The notes beneath the pieces are model-generated. The model made no database searches. It was not told the origin of the DNA and saw nothing but the letters and a program-made list of their open reading frames with translations. 64,000 nucleotides of DNA from Euglena gracilis (Eukaryota; Euglenida; Euglenophyceae; Euglenales): positions 53,120,806 through 53,184,805 of the forward strand of contig CP154956.1 of NCBI GenBank assembly GCA_039621445.1. Reading direction: 5' to 3'. Positions 1 through 10,677 of the stretch are shown here, piece by piece. A program made the translations under genes and the position numbers. Every line of letters begins with the position of its first letter. Within the stretch, counting starts at the first letter, position 1.

Positions 1-1919
1 GGGGGGGTTACAATTTCTGGAAAGGATGCTTTAGGCGGTAAACCGCGCAAAATTTGTTTTTGTGATGAAGAGATGCTGCCCTAACGGAGCGGACTGGCCT
101 GGGAATAACGTTAAAAATGAGGTTAGGCGGTTTACCGCGTAAAGCAGTGCGCTGTGTGTGCTTGCCCCGGGTGTCCTGATTGGTTTACAAGCTCCCCAGC
201 ATCCCTCTCCTCCTGGGCTGTGCACCACGATGTATCATTTAGATGAAGGATGACAGTTGGAGCAGGAAGGCACGGGAGGGAGGGGGGCGTGGTTGCTTGT
301 GCTGCTGTCCGGAACAGAGGGGTTGGGAAAGGCTGCAATACTGCTCTTGCCATCACAAGTTCAAGGACTTTGAGAAACATGTGGCCAAGATGAACTGAAA
401 TGGGATGCGGTTTGAGTGCGTGGTGTCATCAATTTGTCAGCGCACAAGTTCCCTGCTGATGACACAGCTGGGCCACGCAAAACTGAACATTTTTCCCCGC
501 ATGCCAACCTCTGCTGAGAGATACTCAAAAATTTTGTTTGAGGCGGTGCGGAAACAGAACACAATTTTTTTGGACGTTTCTGTAAGATCAAGGCGGATCT
601 CCGCGCTCATGAATGCATGAAACATTAGAAAGCTTCAAGCACAGCTGCCATGAATGGGTGGGCATGTTGTGTTGGATTTTTATTTTGTTTGGTGGATGGT
701 GCTGTGTCGGGGTGGGGATGCAGCACACACGGCATTTGAATGAAGTGGGTGAGCTGGGGATCTTTCAGGCGGAAACCCGCACAAGTGTTTGAGAATGAGA
801 AGAGTTCGTGTTTGTGGATGACACGTGGGAGCGGGAAGTGGGAACGCGCTGAAACCTCCAGAACTCGGTAATCACGTGAAGTTGTTAATGAATATATTTG
901 GGGGAGAGGGAGTGGATTTTGAGGCGTTATTGAATGACAGCAGTGGGCGGTTATCCGCCTAATCCGCTTTTATTTTGCGCTGGTTTCCGCCCAGATGTGG
1001 TTTGGGCGGAAATCTGCATGGAGCTTGTTGGTGTCGCGATGGGTTGTGATGGTTGTGATGTTTTGGTGTCCAGTGTCGGTGGTCGGTGTTGGCGGCACAA
1101 TGTTTGAAAGTTGAGCGGGACAGGTTGAAAGGGAGCTGTGGCTGCTGACAGCAAGCACCCGAGCAGGCAGAAACCGCCTGGCGTTTGAGCAGGAGGTGGA
1201 CCACTCTCCTCTCCAATGAGGAGTCGGACGTGTTCCCCCTGGCCAGTGGTGAAGGGGTCGTCTGTAGGGACAGCAGTGGAACGCATGTGTCAGTTGCCAG
1301 GCTGGGTCAGCTGCGGTAAAGGTGATATTTTGTTACTGTCCTGAAAAACAGCCAAAAACCTGAGGTTGATTTTTCAGGAGGAACAAAAGCACCTCCCAGA
1401 GCCCTCCTCCTGGAACACAACGGTTTTGAGGTCCCAAAATCAGGGTTTGGGGAAGGCTGACAAAGAAGTAAACCGACCCCGCAGGAAGAAGAGCCAGAAA
1501 AAAAGAGGTGAGTGTGTCCGGTGTTTTTGGAAACCACCGCTGCTCTGAGTGCCCAAGTTTAAGGGCTGGCCGTCTCTCCTTGTTTGGTCAAACCCTGCTT
1601 GTGCAATCTCCTCCCCCTGGTTTCATAAACCTCCAGCCCTCAGACTCATGACAACATGCCAGACACCATTCAGTTGCAAACCTGCCTGGCAGCCTGGAAA
1701 CAAAGTATTTCGTCCGTGTACTCCGCAAAGATTCACCCCTGTGACCGGTGTCACAGGTAGGGTTGCAAAACTTTGCAAACAAACCAGCAGAGTTCATTTC
1801 TAGGGCGGTTTCCAGCTTCCACCCCCATCACATCGTCCACAAATACTTTGCTTTTTCTGCCCACCCTTAACCCGGCCAGGTGGTTTCCCTCCTGACTTCT
1901 CTGACCTCACAACTGGTAT
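1..1919. other. Gene-free stretch with palindromic motifs
   Basis: No open frame here looks like a protein: the short ORFs on both strands have no recognisable domain and no convincing composition. The only structure seen is several copies of a GCGG-N4-CCGC inverted motif (described separately) and poly-pyrimidine stretches. The stretch ends at the target duplication of a hAT-like MITE. Confidence 0.6.
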
Positions 1920-3417
1920 CAGGGGTTTTCTTAAGCCGGAGGGTACCTCATCCCCCGGGGGGGGGGGGTCCAGCCAGCCAGCAGCTCAAATCCAGCCAGC
2001 AGCCCAAATTCGGGCTGGGAGCCCCGCCCCCCCTGGGGGTCGAGTGAAATAAAGTTGGGTCCAGCCCGGCCAGAGGCCGGGCCAGCCGGCCGCAGGCCGG
2101 CCAGCCAATTGGGCTGCCCAGCACACCTATCCCTGCATTTTTTCCCCTCATCACAACTTCCTCCATCACAGCCCCCCAGCTTTGACCTAGCTCCATCCAT
2201 CAAAATGTCGAAAATGGCAAAAAAATATTGGAAAATTTTGTTTACCGTCGACCCAGCCCAGCCCAGCCCCCTCCAGCCCCGGACCCCCCCTATCCCCCGG
2301 GGGGGGGGTCCAGCCAGCAGCTCAAATCCAGCCAGCAGCCTGAGGCTGGACCCCCCCCCCCCGGGGTCCTTAAGAAAACCCCTGACTGGTATGCCCCCCC
2401 CTCCATCTCATTAGTTGTGTCTGTCCAAACCACGTTTCCATCCGGACTCATAATATGAGACCAGGCCTCAGTGCTCAAGTGTGACAAGTCAGCTTGATGG
2501 CCTCCTGAGCGGGTGCTCTGTGTTTTGTTTTAAGCGGATAACCGCCTACGTCGTCTCTTGGTCCCCACCCTACCCCATGCCAACTCCTCAATGATGTTTT
2601 GAAATTAATGTGGGAATGCTCAGGCGGTTAACCGCCTAAAACAAAACTGTTGGTGGTGGAAAGACTTTGTGGGTTTTGGCTCATACCGGATGCTGCGAGT
2701 GCAGGGTTTCATAAATCAGTTATTTAATCTTTTTTTTTGTGTTGGGCCGTTTTAGACAGGAACCTTTTTCTATCCAAGTGCGTTGGGGAGGGCAGGATAA
2801 CGTCGGGTGGAGCCTGCCCACGTCGTCAGGGAGTTCCCCAGCTACCATTGGCTGTGGTGTTACTGTCCCCCATTCCAGAGATCCTAGCAGGCAATGGCAC
2901 CTGGCCTATGCCAGTCTCGACATGGGGGGGGGGTGAGAGCAACACCACCAGGACACCACCATTGTTTCTTCTTTTCTCCCAGATGGATTCCCGCCTACAC
3001 CAAGTCGCCATTCACATGCCATTCACACCAAGTCACACTCACCACGTTTTCACAGACAGCAGGCGGATTCCCTCCTACCCATCATCAACTCTTTGTCTTA
3101 TGGTGGGCGGTAATCCGTGTACCATGCTTTGTTTTCGCTTTTAGGTGGTAATCCGCGTACAAGTTAATTCTATGCGGATAACCGCCTAAATATTTAACTC
3201 CGTCGTCTGTCACCCCTTGTTTTGTTTTACGCGGTTATCCGCGTATGCTTGCAATATTCATTCGTTTCTCCAATACGGTTATCATAAACCATGGACACAC
3301 AGCCCCATGTCACACCCATTCAAAGTCAGTGTTTTTCCAGCCATTTCAAACGTTTCTAGTACACCCCCCACTCACAAGATTCGCACACAATTGTAAATCG
3401 TTTGGGCGGAATACCGC
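35..3417. repeat. Dispersed GCGG-N4-CCGC near-palindrome family
   Basis: Nine perfect copies of GCGG, four mostly A/T bases, CCGC start at 35, 127, 769, 947, 2534, 2624, 3174, 3231 and 3406. Imperfect copies lie near 1010, 3107 and 3144. The spacers are TAAA, TTTA, AAAC, TTAT, ATAA, TTAA, ATAA, TTAT and AATA. Flanks are often TTAG or TAG on the left and CTAA or GTA on the right, so the conserved unit is nearer 18-20 bp. The copy at 2624 is a perfect palindrome. I noticed no copies in the transposon region after 3.5 kb. Function unknown: a protein-binding site, a remnant of a small repeat family or a fold-back element are all possible. Confidence 0.7.
1920..2384. mobile_element. Non-autonomous hAT-like MITE with 8-bp TSD
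   Basis: The 465-bp unit begins CAGGGGTTTTCTTAAG and ends with its exact reverse complement CTTAAGAAAACCCCTG. It is flanked on both sides by the 8-bp direct repeat ACTGGTAT (1912-1919 and 2385-2392). An 8-bp target duplication with termini beginning CAGGG is the signature of hAT-superfamily elements. No transposase is encoded. The interior holds poly-C/poly-G blocks and repeated CCAGCCAGCAGCTCAAAT-like units in direct and inverted orientation that would fold extensively. Confidence 0.8.
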
Positions 3418-4738
3418 GCAAAACCACTTTCGGAAAATTTTGGCCCAAAGCTGCCACACACCCCTCTCAGCCCAGAATTTTATGCCCTTTTAGGGGGGTT
3501 TTAAAACAGCCAAAAACGTCAAAAAGCGCAAAAATCGGTTGGGCAATTAGCGCCGCCTAAGAGTGAGCCCTCCCTCCCCCCCGCGCTGGCCTTGGCGGAC
3601 CTTCTCTCTCTAACAGGCCGCTTGGAAAGGTCGGCACCGCTCGTCCCCCGAACCCACACATGCCTGGCAGCTCACACCGCTGCAGCAAGTTCATGCTCTC
3701 CTGGATTCCCTAACACAAAGAGAAGCGTGTCATCAGATGGGAGGCTCCCTGATGGGAACGACTTCAACCACCCATATGACAACCCCCAAGCACCAAGAAT
3801 TTTGGATAATTTACATTAAAAGGATGAATGAAAATTTCCTGTTCATCTGCAGTTTCTGGATTTGAATTGAAAAGCAAAGAAACATGCCCAGGTCCACAAA
3901 AATACTTGCTGTCTATCTTTATTAACCAGCTGTATTTATTAGCTCGGCTCTGCACTGATTAATCTGTCTTCTACACCTCTGCCTTTTCACTTATTAGTGT
4001 TCGTATGAAAGTTATATTTCACGTATGCATACTGGGATTTCACCAAGTAAAAGAAAAGGAAAAAAGTTGAGAAAAGCTGGCAACAAAATGGCGAAACGCT
4101 TTTTCGGGGTTCCTCCTCCCAAAGTTCCCCCTCTCAGATTTATACCTGGAATCAAAATTTTGTATCATGTGGTGGGCGGGGGTCGACCCCCCCCCACCCC
4201 GCCAGGCCTTTCCGTTCTGCCCTGCGTGGGGGTGGGCGGCTTCCCTCCACCAGGCTTTGCCGTTTTCTCCACTTTTCTCCACTTTTTGTCCAAAACTTGA
4301 CGTCTTCGGCGCCGTTGATTTATCTTTCCAAAAGTTCTTGGGGGGCAATCCTCCCCCAGCCTCCATATGCAGCCTTTCCCAGGGTTTCTTTTCAAAAAAG
4401 AAACGACGAAAACAATGCTTTCTTGGAGATCAGGAATCAGGAAGCTTTAATATAACACCCCCCCCCCGTCCCCCACGGGTGTTTGTTGGGGTTTGATTTC
4501 AGCCAGTGATTTTCCCCCACCAGCAGCAGTGGCTGGACCCCCCACAGCTGTCTTTAAGGAATTGGATTGGCGGATCTGCTCTCCCACCCTGGTGCGTATG
4601 AGGCCCACAGCCAAGGAAACCGCAACTGCTTCGACCTCCTGCCGTTCCCCTGTCCCCCTCGTGTGTGTTTTCCCAAGACCGGCGCTGAGAATTGTGCCTC
4701 TTTTCACAACACGGATACCCAACGCTCCTGCTTGTGGA
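2393..4738. other. Gene-free stretch
   Basis: I see no supportable gene on either strand. Up to 3417 it contains further copies of the GCGG-N4-CCGC motif. From about 4160 to 4490 there are G- and C-run hairpins and a near-direct repeat containing AGGCTTTGCCGTTTTCTCC-like text, possibly another eroded small transposon, but no TSD or clean terminus was found. Confidence 0.5.
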
Positions 4739-4764
4739 TGTGTGTGTGTGTGTGTGTGTGTGTG
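4739..4764. repeat. (TG)13 microsatellite
   Basis: Uninterrupted TG dinucleotide repeat of 13 units, just upstream of the DIRS solo remnant. Short peptides of alternating Cys-Val or His-Thr read from this tract are artefacts. Confidence 0.95.
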
Positions 4765-4784
4765 TTGGGGCCACATCCAGAGGG

Positions 4785-4887
4785 GACACCTCGGGCTCCG
4801 CACTTTGCCCTTGTGAGCTCACAAGGTCTTTGTGCTTCACCCTCGGTGTCCCTTCCTCCCTTGTCGGCTTTCCTCGAGGAAGTACGA
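4785..4887 (+). mobile_element. Solo DIRS-like terminus remnant (plus strand)
   Basis: The first part (GACACCTCGGGCTCCGCACT... to GTGAG) matches the outer left terminus of the DIRS-like elements in this window. The second part (CTCACAAGGTCTTTGTGC... to AGTACGA) matches their outer right terminus. They are joined directly at GTGAG|CTCAC with the inverted terminal repeats and all coding sequence missing. This is what a deletion between the two inverted terminal repeats would leave, analogous to a solo LTR. A related, inverted remnant lies at 5465-6016. Confidence 0.75.
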
Positions 4888-5036
4888 AAACCCCGACATG
4901 ACAAGTCAATTAATTGATGCCTCCAAAATGTTCGTAGAAAGGTTGAAATCATGTGGCGGGGTCTGCAGGAGAGGGGGGGATTTGGGGCCCCAGCAAAACC
5001 ACCACTCAAATGGGCGAGGGGGGTGGAAGACCTTTA

Positions 5037-5426
5037 CCCCCCCCCCCTATGTCCAACGACCCCCCTATGTCCAATGACCACCCCCCCCCCGGTCAGAGGA
5101 CACTTTTTCGGAGGTTTGACCAAATTTTTGGTCCCGGCGTGAAGCGCCGGGACGAAAAATTTTGCCCAAAAATTGGCCATTTTTGACACTTTTTGGACAA
5201 AAATTTGTCAAAATTGCCCAAAATTTTCGGCGCAAAGCGCCGGAAGGAAAAATTTGGGCATTTTTGGGCGGGTAGGGACCCGGGTACCCACCAACTTTCT
5301 TTTGACCCCATGTCCAACGACCACCCCCCCGGTCAGAGGACACCTTTTTGGTCACTACCCTATGTCCAACGACCCCCCCCCCCGGTCAGAGGACAGAGGT
5401 TACCGGTCATTGGACATAGGGGGGGG
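5037..5426. mobile_element. Small terminal-inverted-repeat element, possibly Tc1/mariner-like
   Basis: The left end reads poly-C then CTATGTCCAACGACC and the right end is its near-perfect reverse complement. TA dinucleotides flank both ends (5035-5036, 5427-5428), which would fit a Tc1/mariner TA duplication, although the poly-C termini make the exact ends ambiguous. The inner region repeats the CTATGTCCAACGACC/GGTCAGAGGACA block several times and contains GGCGCTTTGCGCC-type hairpins within A/T-rich CCAAAAATT text. No protein is encoded. The inverted-repeat character is clear; the superfamily is a guess. Confidence 0.5.
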
Positions 5427-5511
5427 TAAGGAATTACCCATGATGATGAGCCCAAGCCTGGACATCGTACTCCCTCAAGGCAAGGCGACCAGGAAGGAAG
5501 GGACACCGAGG

Positions 5512-5914
5512 CAGGGTTCTTCGATATAAGGAGGGCGTACATGGTTTAGGTGGGGGGGTGTCCCCCCCCCCCCCCCCCCCCTCCTGGCCCGCAGGGGGGG
5601 TCCGGACCGACCCTGGGGGGGGGGTCCCGGCCGGGACCCCCCCCAAAAGGGTCAATTTTTTCCTCCGGCGCTTCACGCCGAATTTTTTTTTGCATTTTTT
5701 GCCAATTTTTGCCCAAAAAGTGCCCAAAAATGGCACTTTTGGTCGATTTGGGGGGTCAAAGATTTTCGGCCCGGCGCGCTGCGCCGGGCCGAAAATCGGT
5801 CACCCTGACCGCGCCACTGTTTAGGTGGGGGGAGGGGTGTCCCCCCCACCCCCCCCTCCTGGCCCGCAGGGGGGGGGGGGGGCGGACCACCACCCCCCCT
5901 TATATCGAACCCTG
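5512..5914. mobile_element. Non-autonomous hAT-like MITE with 8-bp TSD
   Basis: Begins CAGGGTTC(TTC)GATATAAGG and ends CCTTATATCGAACCCTG, with flanking 8-bp direct repeats CACCGAGG (5504-5511 and 5915-5922). The duplicated target is inside the terminus of remnant R. The interior contains two direct copies of a block that starts TTAGGTGGGGGG, runs through a C tract and ends CCTCCTGGCCCGCAGGGGG (about 5549 and 5820), plus hairpins around GGCGCTTCACGCCG and GCGCGCTGCGCC. It encodes no transposase. Its termini resemble but are not identical to those of the MITE at 1920-2384. Confidence 0.8.
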
Positions 5915-5945
5915 CACCGAGGGCGAACCATAAAAAACATAAAGA

Positions 5946-6006
5946 CATTGTGAGGCCATGCCTTGCTCGAGAAAGGCATGCCCGAGCAAGGCATGGCCTC
6001 ACAATG
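5946..6006. repeat. 24-bp perfect hairpin from fused ITR stubs
   Basis: The arms 5946-5969 and 5983-6006 are exact reverse complements, separated by a 13-base loop. Each arm is the ITR text CATTGTGAGGCCATGCCTTG plus CTCG shared with elements A, C and F. This is the collapsed centre of remnant R, and it suggests the deletion ran between the two inverted repeats. Confidence 0.85.
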
Positions 6007-6124
6007 ACAAAGTGCGGACCCCTCGGGCTCCGCACTTCCCCCAAGTGAGGTCATGCCCTGTTTGCCGGCTGTTTGAATGTGAATTTTTTTGGGTAGGACA
6101 CCTCGGGCTCCGCACTTTGCCCTT

Positions 6125-6226
6125 GTGAGGCCATGCCTTGCTCGCCGGCGGTGTTGTCTGGATTGTTTGGGTGCGCTTGGTTAGGAGGTCCCGCTTAGTG
6201 CCTTTTTTAGCCGGAGTTGGCTGACT
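6125..6226 (+). repeat. Element A left inverted terminal repeat
   Basis: Runs from GTGAGGCCATGCC to GCCGGAGTTGGCTGAC and is the reverse complement, with few mismatches, of 28655-28751. The same ITR type in diverged form begins elements C, D and F. Confidence 0.85.
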
Positions 6227-6379
6227 CCTAATTTGCCCTTCGACACCCAGAAGAAAGGAACTTCAAATACCTCACCAATTGGGAAAAGAAGAAGACAATC
6301 AATCTATTCAAATTATCCAGAAAGTCACGCTCGTGCAGAACTTCAAATCAAAAGTTGTTGACTTTTTCGAAAGAATTCA

Positions 6380-7053
6380 ATGAAAGATGCAACTTCAAAG
6401 AAGCACAGCGCTGGAGAACTTCAAGAGGGAGCAGCAGCAGCAGCTGGACAACCTGACGACGCGGGTCAACTGTGGCGAACCGTGGCTGCCCCTTCCCCAA
6501 AAGAAAATTCCCCCACAGAAATTTCCAGAACCCAAAGCCCCCAAAGTGATGGCCACGGACCCTGGCAGACAGTGGTCAGAAGGCCCCGAAAGGGGCAGAA
6601 GCAACAACCAGCAGGCCACTACGGCCATTGGAGCCAGGGCCATCGGGGCCAACGTTACACAACACACAATGCATCCAAGCGGGGCTATGGCAGCCAAAAC
6701 CGCACAGGCCATGGCGGCCAAAACAGCAAGCTGGGCCATGGCGGCCACAACAGCAATGGCCATGGCGGCCGATGGAACAAAGGCCAGGGTGGCCAACAAT
6801 ACCAAGGCCAGGGTGGCCGATTCCACAAACAGATGCCCAGTGGCAGGGGCAGGACAGGTCCACAACACCCCCCCAATCAATTATTCATCACAAACCCTGT
6901 CAGGGGAAAAGGATTGGCCCCCAGAGGCCCCCCAAGATTTTCAATGGGCATGGCGCCCAACATCCAACAGAAGTCAATGGGGACTATCAAAATTTCAAGA
7001 GGGCCAGTGGAGCCAACGTCAAAAAGGCCATTGGGGCCAGAATTATCATCAAG
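6380..7053 (+). pseudogene. Element A ORF1, 5' part: Gly/His/Gln-rich Gag-like protein, split by the Gypsy insertion
   Basis: The frame starting MKDATSKKHSAGEL is open to the insertion point. It contains GQLWRTVA, then DGHGPWQTVVRRPRK, then a run of HGG/GHGGQ/GQGG repeats encoded by repeated GGCCATGGCGGCC-like DNA, a plausible RNA-binding tail. I chose this frame over the overlapping one at 6387 because F (47913) and C (33696) share the GHGPW-x-TV motif in it. The codon at 7052-7053 resumes at 25193 once the Gypsy element and one CAAG copy are removed. No database-style domain is recognised; by position it is the DIRS ORF1 (Gag-like) product. Confidence 0.55.
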
Positions 7054-7524
7054 TGTTGGCTGTTTGGACAGCCATGCTCCGGCCTAAAAGTGGCTCCGGA
7101 AGTGAAAGTTGGGAAATGGCTGAGTGACGCCCTAAATTGAATATCTTTGGATAGCGATCTGAAAGGCGCATCCAATGATATGGGGGGCTGGCTGTGGAAT
7201 TTCAGTTTTCCAGGTGCCATCCGCCACAAATTAAGAGATCCCAACTGGGTAAGAAAGGAGCCCATGGACGCGCGGAGCAAATCCCCCCCAATTGGAAGGG
7301 AGTCCAACACACAAACAAACAGAAATGGACTCAGGGTATATGGTTCAGCCATAGACCCTAGCCATGAGGGTTGGGATTTTGCCCAAAGGTGACTGTGGAT
7401 TGACAGTGGGTTGGACAGGTTGGCCACAAGGGTCTAGAGGTTCAAGGCCTCTAGACTAGCTTTTTCCTCACAAACACCCCCTGAAGGCCTTCAGTGTAGC
7501 TGGGAGTCCTGATGGGAGGTTTTG

Positions 7525-7680
7525 AGGGGAGGTTTTGGACGTCCACAGGGCTTGGACCTGTGGATTGTTCAGAAACTCACCCTGGAAAGCACAAGGGAGG
7601 TTTGGAGGGGAGGTTTTGGACGTCCACAGGGTTTAGACCTGTGGATTGTTCAGAAACTCGCCCTGATAAGCAAATGGGGG
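7525..7680 (+). repeat. Tandem pair of ~80-bp units in the LTR
   Basis: Two direct copies of a unit containing GGTTTTGGACGTCCACAGGG and GACCTGTGGATTGTTCAG with only a few differences. The same pair occurs in the 3' LTR near 21906-22061. CCACAGG...CCTGTGG inside each unit can form a small stem. Confidence 0.8.
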
Positions 7681-8929
7681 CTAGGCTGCCTCCTCCACGC
7701 CCTAAATGTGACCATTTAGCAGAATGGTTGCATGAGATGGGGTGGAAAATGCTTTGTGTTTTTTGCAGGTGCAATTTACAAATGGGGCTAGTCTCGGCAT
7801 GGAATTGCCGGACCCGAAGTCCAGTGGACAGAATTTCAAAGATTTGCAAGATCTATGGGACCCAAACGGTGGTGAATTATACTGAATTTGCAGTGCTGCT
7901 GCCCGTATCGAATGGTGGACCAAGGAATCTCAGGAGCTTGCCAGTGGGATGACCGATCCAAAACCTTTTTCTGAGGCGTGGTAATGGCAACAATCCACTC
8001 CCAGATTGGGTTTTCAGAATGTTTTTATTCTCCCCTGGCCCTGAAGAGTTCAGCCTCGGGCAGGGAGGGGGGAGCCAGCCTTGGGGCAATTCCTCCCGGG
8101 GGCTGCCATGGGGTATTTCTTCCCCTGAACTCCCGTTTCTGGAGGTGTGCGAGCCAGAACGGGGGGGGGAATCAGATTATTTTTGTTTGCGAACCCCGGC
8201 CCTCATCCTGAGCATGATTTGGCAGAACCGTGCTGGGGGGGGGGGGCTGATCAAGGGATATTTTATCTTCCCTCAACCAAAGTTGGCTGTGCCTTTTGGG
8301 AATACACTCAGGAATTTCGGAGAATTATTTGCTGCCGAGGGTTATTTTTATCAAGGCTGTCCAAGGTTCACATGGTCATGGGACCAGCGACCGTTGGAAG
8401 CAACGGACAGCCAGGGTATGTGGCTGGTCCAAATTTTGCAGCGAGCTCCACAGCTTTCTGCGGTTGTGGACCCAGCCCTGGCTGGGCTGAACCGAGACCC
8501 CAGTGCCAGAAGGAGTGCCCATTTTTTATGACGGAGACTTTTGGTTTCTTTCCCCACCAGGTTCAGGCTGTCGGCCAACACCTGGGGGGGGGGATGTATA
8601 AAACCCTGAATTCAGGCTGTTTCGTGCCGAATCCAGGGGTGACAGACCAATTATATTTTCCCAACCCTGAAGTTTGGCTGGCTGGCCGAATTCGGGGGGG
8701 GGGAACAACATTAAATTCCCCCACCACAGATTTACGGCTGTGGACCGATAATCTGGCTTTTTGGGGGGACAGGAATAATGGTTATTTTTCCCCCCCTCCT
8801 CCTGAAACCTGGGCTGGTGGTCAGGTCGGGGGGGGGGGAGGAATGTCAATCCCTCCCCAGCAGAAATGCGGCTGGAAGTAGGCCGAATTCTGGGCTGGGG
8901 GGGGGGCAGCCGGTCAGACCTTTCATGTT

Positions 8930-9360
8930 AAAAATCTTTTCCCCCCGACCTGGGTTGGCCAGGCCGAAGGCAGGTCGGGGGGGGGGGTCAGGCTGGGACT
9001 TTTTTATACTCTTTTCCCCCTGACCTGAGCTGGCTGATGGCAGGTCGGGGGGGGGGTCTGATTGGGCAGACTTTTATAAAACTCCTTTCCCCCTGACCTG
9101 GGCTGGCCGAGGGCCAAAGGCAGGTCGGCGGGGGAGGGGGGGGGGCTTGGGCAGAATTTCCCATGTTCTTTTCCCCCTGACCTGAGCCGATGACAGGTCG
9201 GGGGGGGGGTCAGGCTGGGCAGACTTTTTAATACTTTTTTCTCCTAACCTGGGCTGACCGATGGCCGAGCCAAAGGCAGGTCGGGGATCCGGCTGGACAA
9301 ATTTTCCCCCCTGACCTGAGCTGGCCGATGACAGGTCGAGGGGGGGGGGGGCAGGCTGAG
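8930..9360. repeat. Array of G-run hairpin repeats in the LTR
   Basis: About six imperfect tandem units of 70-85 bp. Each contains CCCC(T/C)GACCTG(A/G)GCTGGCC, a short spacer, then GGCAGGTCGGGGG and CAGGCTGG. CCCGACCTG pairs with CAGGTCGGG within each unit, so every unit is a stem-loop capped with a G run of 8-12. The flanking LTR (about 8040-8930 and 9620-10560) holds looser relatives. The 3' LTR copy is at about 23320-23745. The G runs could form quadruplexes. Confidence 0.75.
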
Positions 9361-10677
9361 CAGCAGAAAATACAGCTTTTTTTCGGCCCAGCCAGTTGAG
9401 TTTCCAGATGACTGACCCGGGTCGTCATGGAGCCAATGGCCGATGTCATTTACAGTCATCTGGCATGTTCAGATGGGCCAGGTGAGGATGTTTTAATGGA
9501 TTCTTTTTACGGTTCACCCAGCAGATTTGGAGTCGTTTGGGTTGTTTCATCCACTCTGTGACCCGGGTTGCTGACCTCCAGGTTCAGGCGTTCAGTAGCA
9601 CCGGAATAATTTTAAGTGGTTACAGCCTGGGCAGTTTATTATGGACCTCCACCAGGTTTTTGGTTTTGCAGAACCAAAGGCCCTGGGCTGGGAGGGGGGC
9701 AGCATTTTTACCTCTCCCAGCCGAAATATGGCTGAAAGAATGCCAATTTCTGGACTGGGGGGGGGCAGCATTTTTATCTCTCCCAGCAGAAATCAGGCCG
9801 AAAGGAAGCCAATTTCTGGGCTGGGGGGGGGGCAGCTCTTTTTGTCTCTCTTCCTCCCCGAACCTGGGTCAGATAATGGCAGGCTGGGGGGGGGGGGGGG
9901 CAGCAATAATACCCAGAACCACAGATTTGGGCTGTGGCTGGTGCATTTTTACCTCCACCAGGTTTACGGTTGTTCGGAACCGAAAACCCTGGGGGGGGGC
10001 AGGAATTTTATCAATCATAATGAGAATGGCTGTGGCTGTGGCAGTGACAGTTTATTTTCTCAGTTTCTTTTCCCAGGTTTTTTTCAGGCTTTTTTTATGG
10101 TTTGTTTGTGCAGAATTTTCAGATTCTTCACATCAAAAATTAATTAAATTCAGAGTTTCTCCCCGGGGTTTTTTCTCCTGTTTTCAGACAGGGAGAAGAG
10201 CCAGAATTTCGAGAAGAAATTTTAAGGATTTTCCACAGTCGGTTGGCATGAAAAGTAATCCTCCTCTCGACCATTTCGGGCTGGGTCAGCCCTCAATGGG
10301 GGGGGGGGGGCTGAGAGAGAAATATTTACCCAGAATATTTCAGCCCAAAACATAAACACCCCAGCCAGTTCGGTGACAAAAGCCCAGAACTGGGGGGGGG
10401 AGCCCCTCTCAGAAAACAGAATGGTTCCAATCCCCAACCTGATTTTTGGCTGTTTAGAGCCGAAATCGGGAGGGGGGGTCAGAATGGATTATTTGCCCCC
10501 CTGATTCAGGCTCATTCGGAGCCGAAGTTCGGGGGGGGGGGCAGAATACAGAATTTAAAAAACACGTTGTCCCCTCTGCAGGGTCTTCCTCGTCCGTATT
10601 CTTTCATTTTCCCATCTGCCCATCTTCAACCTACGCAAACAATTCACACTTGTACATCCCAAATCATCAATTGACAT

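Noticed and set aside
4447-4909. ORFs with Cys-Val or His-Thr repeats near the TG tract
   Set aside because: Translation of a dinucleotide microsatellite.
5550-5933. Pro/Gly-rich ORFs around 5550-6050 on both strands
   Set aside because: They are translations of C and G runs within a MITE and DIRS terminal repeats.
7512-7952. 146-codon ORF inside the 5' LTR (also at 21893-22330)
   Set aside because: It spans two ~80-bp tandem repeats, has no domain, sits upstream of any plausible R region, and differs between LTRs only by chance in-frame indels.
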